NCBI RefSeq assembly: GCF_011604685.1
Contig: NZ_CP050063.1
Coordinates: 7,853,001-7,917,000, forward strand
Source: Spirosoma aureum
GTDB lineage: Bacteria > Bacteroidota > Bacteroidia > Cytophagales > Spirosomataceae
DNA length: 64,000 nucleotides
Direction: 5' to 3'
This document shows, piece after piece, positions 61,252 to 64,000 of this stretch. Position 1 is the first letter of the stretch, and every line of letters begins with the position of its first letter. A model generated the notes under the pieces. That model searched no databases, was not told the origin of the DNA, and saw nothing but the letters and a program-made list of their open reading frames with translations. A program made the position numbers and the translations under genes.

Positions 61252-62190
61252 ATGACAACGTTTAAAACCGTAAAAGTAGGCGTAGTGCAAGCCACTCCAG
61301 CTTTGTTTGATCTGGAAGCCAGCGTCGATCTGGTTATCTCCTGGATCGAGCGAGCTGCTCAGGAAGGCTGTCAACTGCTGCTTTTTCCGGAATCGTTTAT
61401 TCCCTGTTACCCTCGTGGGTTGACGTTCGACGCCATTGTGGGTAGACGGACAGATAAAAGCCGAACCACATGGCTGGATTATTGGGCAAACAGCATTGAG
61501 GTGCCTTCTTTGCCGGTTAGCCGAATTAGTGAAGCCATCAGAAAAGCCCGACTGTTCACTGCACTCGGCGTAACGGAACGAGATCCGATTGGCGGTACGC
61601 TGCATTGCTCGTTGCTCTATTTTGGCAGTGATGGCACATTCCTCGGACAACATCGCAAGCTCAAACCCACCGGCCTTGAGCGGTATATCTGGGGAGAAAG
61701 TGATGGCAGTACGCTGGTCAGTTTTGACACGGATTTGGGACGAATCTGCGGACTTATCTGCTGGGAAAATTACATGCCCTTAGCCCGAATGGCAATGTAC
61801 CAGAAAGGAGTCGAGATTTATCTGGCTCCCACCGCCGACTCCCGCGATAGCTGGCAGGCAACGATGCAACACATTGCGCTGGAAGGCCGTTGTTTTGTTC
61901 TGGCCAGTAATCAGTTTGTCCGAAAGGCCGACTATCCGGATCGTTACCAGCCCGATCTGGTCAACGAACCGGAGATCATGAGCAGTGGCGGCAGTGTGAT
62001 CATTTCACCACTGGGCGAAACTCTGGCCGGGCCGCTCTGGAATCAAGAGGGTCTACTTACGGCCGATCTTGATTTTTCAATCCTGGCAAAGAGTAAATTA
62101 GATTTTGATTGTATCGGCCATTATTCGCGAAACGACGTTTTTAAGTTAGATGTTGTGAATCAGCCACCCAGTATGAAAATTGAAGGCTAA
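61252..62190 (+). CDS. Nitrilase (carbon-nitrogen hydrolase)
   Basis: 312 residues from the ATG at 61252; an ATG at 61114 lies inside moeA and is rejected. The Glu-Lys-Cys triad is Glu47 (LLFPESFIP), Lys136 (GQHRKLKPTG) and Cys170 (GLICWENYMP). HRKLKPTGLERYIWGESDG and CWENYMPLARMAMY are typical of branch 1, true nitrilases and cyanide-type hydrolases, which turn nitriles into acids and ammonia. The AraC gene starts 3 nt after the stop, so one transcript is likely. Confidence 0.88.
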   Translation: MTTFKTVKVGVVQATPALFDLEASVDLVISWIERAAQEGCQLLLFPESFIPCYPRGLTFDAIVGRRTDKSRTTWLDYWANSIEVPSLPVSRISEAIRKARLFTALGVTERDPIGGTLHCSLLYFGSDGTFLGQHRKLKPTGLERYIWGESDGSTLVSFDTDLGRICGLICWENYMPLARMAMYQKGVEIYLAPTADSRDSWQATMQHIALEGRCFVLASNQFVRKADYPDRYQPDLVNEPEIMSSGGSVIISPLGETLAGPLWNQEGLLTADLDFSILAKSKLDFDCIGHYSRNDVFKLDVVNQPPSMKIEG

Positions 62191-62193
62191 TCA

Positions 62194-63012
62194 ATGCAGC
62201 TAGTACCGTCTCCTGAGCTTTCGAGCCTTGTTAAGCATTACCTGATCATTGAAAACCAGGTAGACCGTACACCTATTTACCGTTTTTTTCCCGACGGGCA
62301 CGCTGGCTTTGTTTTCACGTATGCTGACCCGCTCACGCAATACTACGGTACCGACCAGCCATTAACATTACCCAACAGCTTCGTTTACGGGCAGGCCAAT
62401 CGCTACCATACTTTGCTTTCAGGCAGGAAACTAGGCATGCTGATTGTCGTTTTACAGCCCTGGGGATTACATGCAGTTTCGGGTATACCCGGAAACGAAA
62501 CGACGAATAACCAGATTAGCATTTCCAGCGTGTTTGGCAATGACGGCAGCCATTTGCAGGAGCAAATTTTAAATGACGCGGACAATACAAGCCGAATTAA
62601 ACGAATTGAGATTTTTTTGCTCAAGCACTGGCAAGGGTTGTCTTACGAGTCTGTTTTGGTTCAGGCGTCCATTCATCGTATTCATCAAACGAAGGGGGCA
62701 ACGACTGTTCAGGCATTGACTCAATACCTGAGCGTAACGGAACGAAGCCTCGAACGCCGATTCGAAAAGATTGTGGGTATTCGTCCAAAGCAGTTTGCCC
62801 GAATCATTCGCTTACAGCATTGCCTTAAAGTTCACCGCGAAAATCCGGCCCTCACATTAACCGAATTAGCCTATACTACTGGCTATTATGATCAGGCACA
62901 TTTCATTCGGGAGTTTACCAACCTTGTTGGCATCACCCCTACGCAATATGATGCCAATACGCAGCGTCTGGCCGTTAATCTAATGCCTTTAGGCTCTCCT
63001 GTCGGCCCTTAA
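62194..63012 (+). CDS. AraC family transcriptional regulator
   Basis: 272 residues. The N-terminal domain (about 1-140) has the PDGHAGFVFTYADP...YGQANRYHTL pattern of DUF6597-type sensor domains. The C-terminal double HTH (about 165-255) shows VTERSLERRFEKIVGIRPKQFARIIRLQ and LTELAYTTGYYDQAHFIREFTNLVGITP. It is placed between two nitrilase-superfamily genes and probably controls them. The effector is unknown. Confidence 0.9.
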   Translation: MQLVPSPELSSLVKHYLIIENQVDRTPIYRFFPDGHAGFVFTYADPLTQYYGTDQPLTLPNSFVYGQANRYHTLLSGRKLGMLIVVLQPWGLHAVSGIPGNETTNNQISISSVFGNDGSHLQEQILNDADNTSRIKRIEIFLLKHWQGLSYESVLVQASIHRIHQTKGATTVQALTQYLSVTERSLERRFEKIVGIRPKQFARIIRLQHCLKVHRENPALTLTELAYTTGYYDQAHFIREFTNLVGITPTQYDANTQRLAVNLMPLGSPVGP

Positions 63013-63081
63013 TCGATTTGTCGGTTTTATACAATCGCGGCCTTTCTATGTTCTCTACTTTTGAGCCAAATTCAACCAGAC

Positions 63082-64000
63082 ATGGAAAATCTTCGTATTG
63101 CAACAGCCCAGTTCGAGAACGCCAGTGGCGACAAAGCCTATAATTTGGCCATGATTCGGCAGCTATCAGAAAAGGCGGCCCAGCAGGGCGCTCAGGTCGT
63201 GGCTTTTCATGAATGCTCCGTTACTGGCTATACATTTGCCCGCCATTTATCGAAAGAACAAATGCTGGCCCTGGCCGAATACATACCCGGTGGCGATAGT
63301 ATTCAGACCCTGACACAGATTGCACGCGATTATGACATCGTTGTCCTAGCCGGTTTATTTGAGAAAGATCAACAGGATCGGCTATTCAAGGCTTATGTCT
63401 GTGTGGGAAAAGATGGACTGATTGCCAAATACAGAAAACTCCATCCGTTTATCAATCCTCACCTGCTCCCCGGCGATCAGTATGTGGTCTTTGAGTTGTT
63501 TGGCTGGAAATGCGGTATCCTGATCTGCTATGACAACAATGTCATCGAAAATGTACGGGCTACGGCTTTATTGGGAGCCGATGTCATTTTTATGCCCCAT
63601 GTAACAATGGGCACCCCTTCGCCCCGACCAGGTGCCGGATTCGTAGACCCAGTCCTGTGGGAAAATCGGGAAACAGATCCGACCTCTGTCCGTCTGGAGT
63701 TTGATGGGATGAAAGGCCGGGCCTGGTTAATGAAATGGCTCCCGGCTCGTGCCTATGACAATGGCGTGTATGTCGTTTTCTCGAATCCGATTGGTATGGA
63801 CGATGATCAGTTAAAGAACGGTTGTTCGATGATCATCGATCCGTTTGGTGATGTCATAGCCGAGTGTCGGCAATTAGGTAATGAGGTCATAACCGCCACC
63901 TGCAATCCCGAAAAACTCCAGCTGGCTGGTGGCCATCGGTATCGCAATGCCCGTCGGCCCGACCTCTACCGCGACATACTTGGCCAGGCTCATACCGCCG
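63082..64000 (+). CDS. Nitrilase-superfamily amidohydrolase, 3' end beyond window
   Basis: 306 complete codons are visible from the ATG at 63082 and no stop is reached, so the gene continues past the window. Catalytic Glu44 (AFHECSVTGY), Lys119 (AKYRKLHPF) and Cys149 (ILICYDNN) are present. GDQYVVFELFGWKCGILICYD is typical of aliphatic amidase or carbamoylputrescine-amidohydrolase-type members. WLPARAYDNGVYVVFSNPIG follows. It is a paralogue of the nitrilase at 61252-62190 at the superfamily level only. Confidence 0.88.
   Translation, partial: MENLRIATAQFENASGDKAYNLAMIRQLSEKAAQQGAQVVAFHECSVTGYTFARHLSKEQMLALAEYIPGGDSIQTLTQIARDYDIVVLAGLFEKDQQDRLFKAYVCVGKDGLIAKYRKLHPFINPHLLPGDQYVVFELFGWKCGILICYDNNVIENVRATALLGADVIFMPHVTMGTPSPRPGAGFVDPVLWENRETDPTSVRLEFDGMKGRAWLMKWLPARAYDNGVYVVFSNPIGMDDDQLKNGCSMIIDPFGDVIAECRQLGNEVITATCNPEKLQLAGGHRYRNARRPDLYRDILGQAHTA

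Overview
The window looks like a chromosomal segment of a Bacteroidota bacterium of the order Cytophagales, probably Spirosoma or a close relative. The evidence is a set of proteins typical of that group: a type IX secretion (T9SS) C-terminal sorting domain, SprB-type repeats, a gingipain-like PorU/PorU2 sortase, a PepSY/TonB-dependent iron pair, DUF2911, DUF1343/NamZ and PadR-PspC. Several genes are also preceded by the Bacteroidota promoter -7 element TAnnTTTG. About 53 protein genes are densely packed on both strands. I saw no tRNA, rRNA, CRISPR array, prophage or intact insertion sequence.

Layout. 0.06-4.8 kb: HtrA-like protease, outer-membrane barrel, DUF2279 protein, HemW and a GNAT acetyltransferase. 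4.8-11.4 kb: a 51-residue Cys/Lys-rich protein, DoxX, a cell-wall amidase, PhzF, a HAD phosphatase, a YciI protein and an S9 peptidase. 11.5-19.6 kb: a T9SS-exported SprB-repeat protein, an acidic protein, an SGNH-DUF11 exported protein, and the proteasome homologue Anbu followed by its transglutaminase partner. 19.6-24.6 kb: GlmM, YtxH protein, small lipoprotein, FAD-dependent sugar-lactone oxidase-like enzyme, DUF2911. 24.7-31.8 kb: PepSY protein, TonB siderophore receptor, GuaA, NamZ and a histidine-kinase remnant. 31.8-40.7 kb: FtsX-like permease, aquaporin, fused isobutyryl-CoA mutase IcmF, a second SGNH protein and glutaminyl cyclase. 40.8-49.1 kb: PspC/PadR envelope-stress pair, PorU2-like sortase and an acyltransferase.

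49.1-56.5 kb: thiamine pyrophosphokinase and a GT87 glycosyltransferase, then a minus-strand block kdnA-kdnB-lspA-kdsA-kdsC-like-kdsB. This block reads as a complete route to CMP-8-amino-Kdo (Kdo8N), an amino variant of the lipopolysaccharide inner-core sugar. 56.6-64 kb: guanine deaminase, a nucleotidyltransferase, molybdenum-cofactor genes (moaC-mobA divergent from moeA), and two nitrilase-superfamily genes on either side of an AraC regulator. The second nitrilase gene runs off the window.

The most unusual non-coding signal is a set of long, nearly perfect inverted repeats (arms 12-35 bp) in many intergenic gaps. Nearly every one has different arm sequences. Some sit after genes as terminators would, but at least two lie between divergent genes, where a terminator makes no sense, and three or four share a core of the form CCGTG..GTTTATAAC..CACGG.
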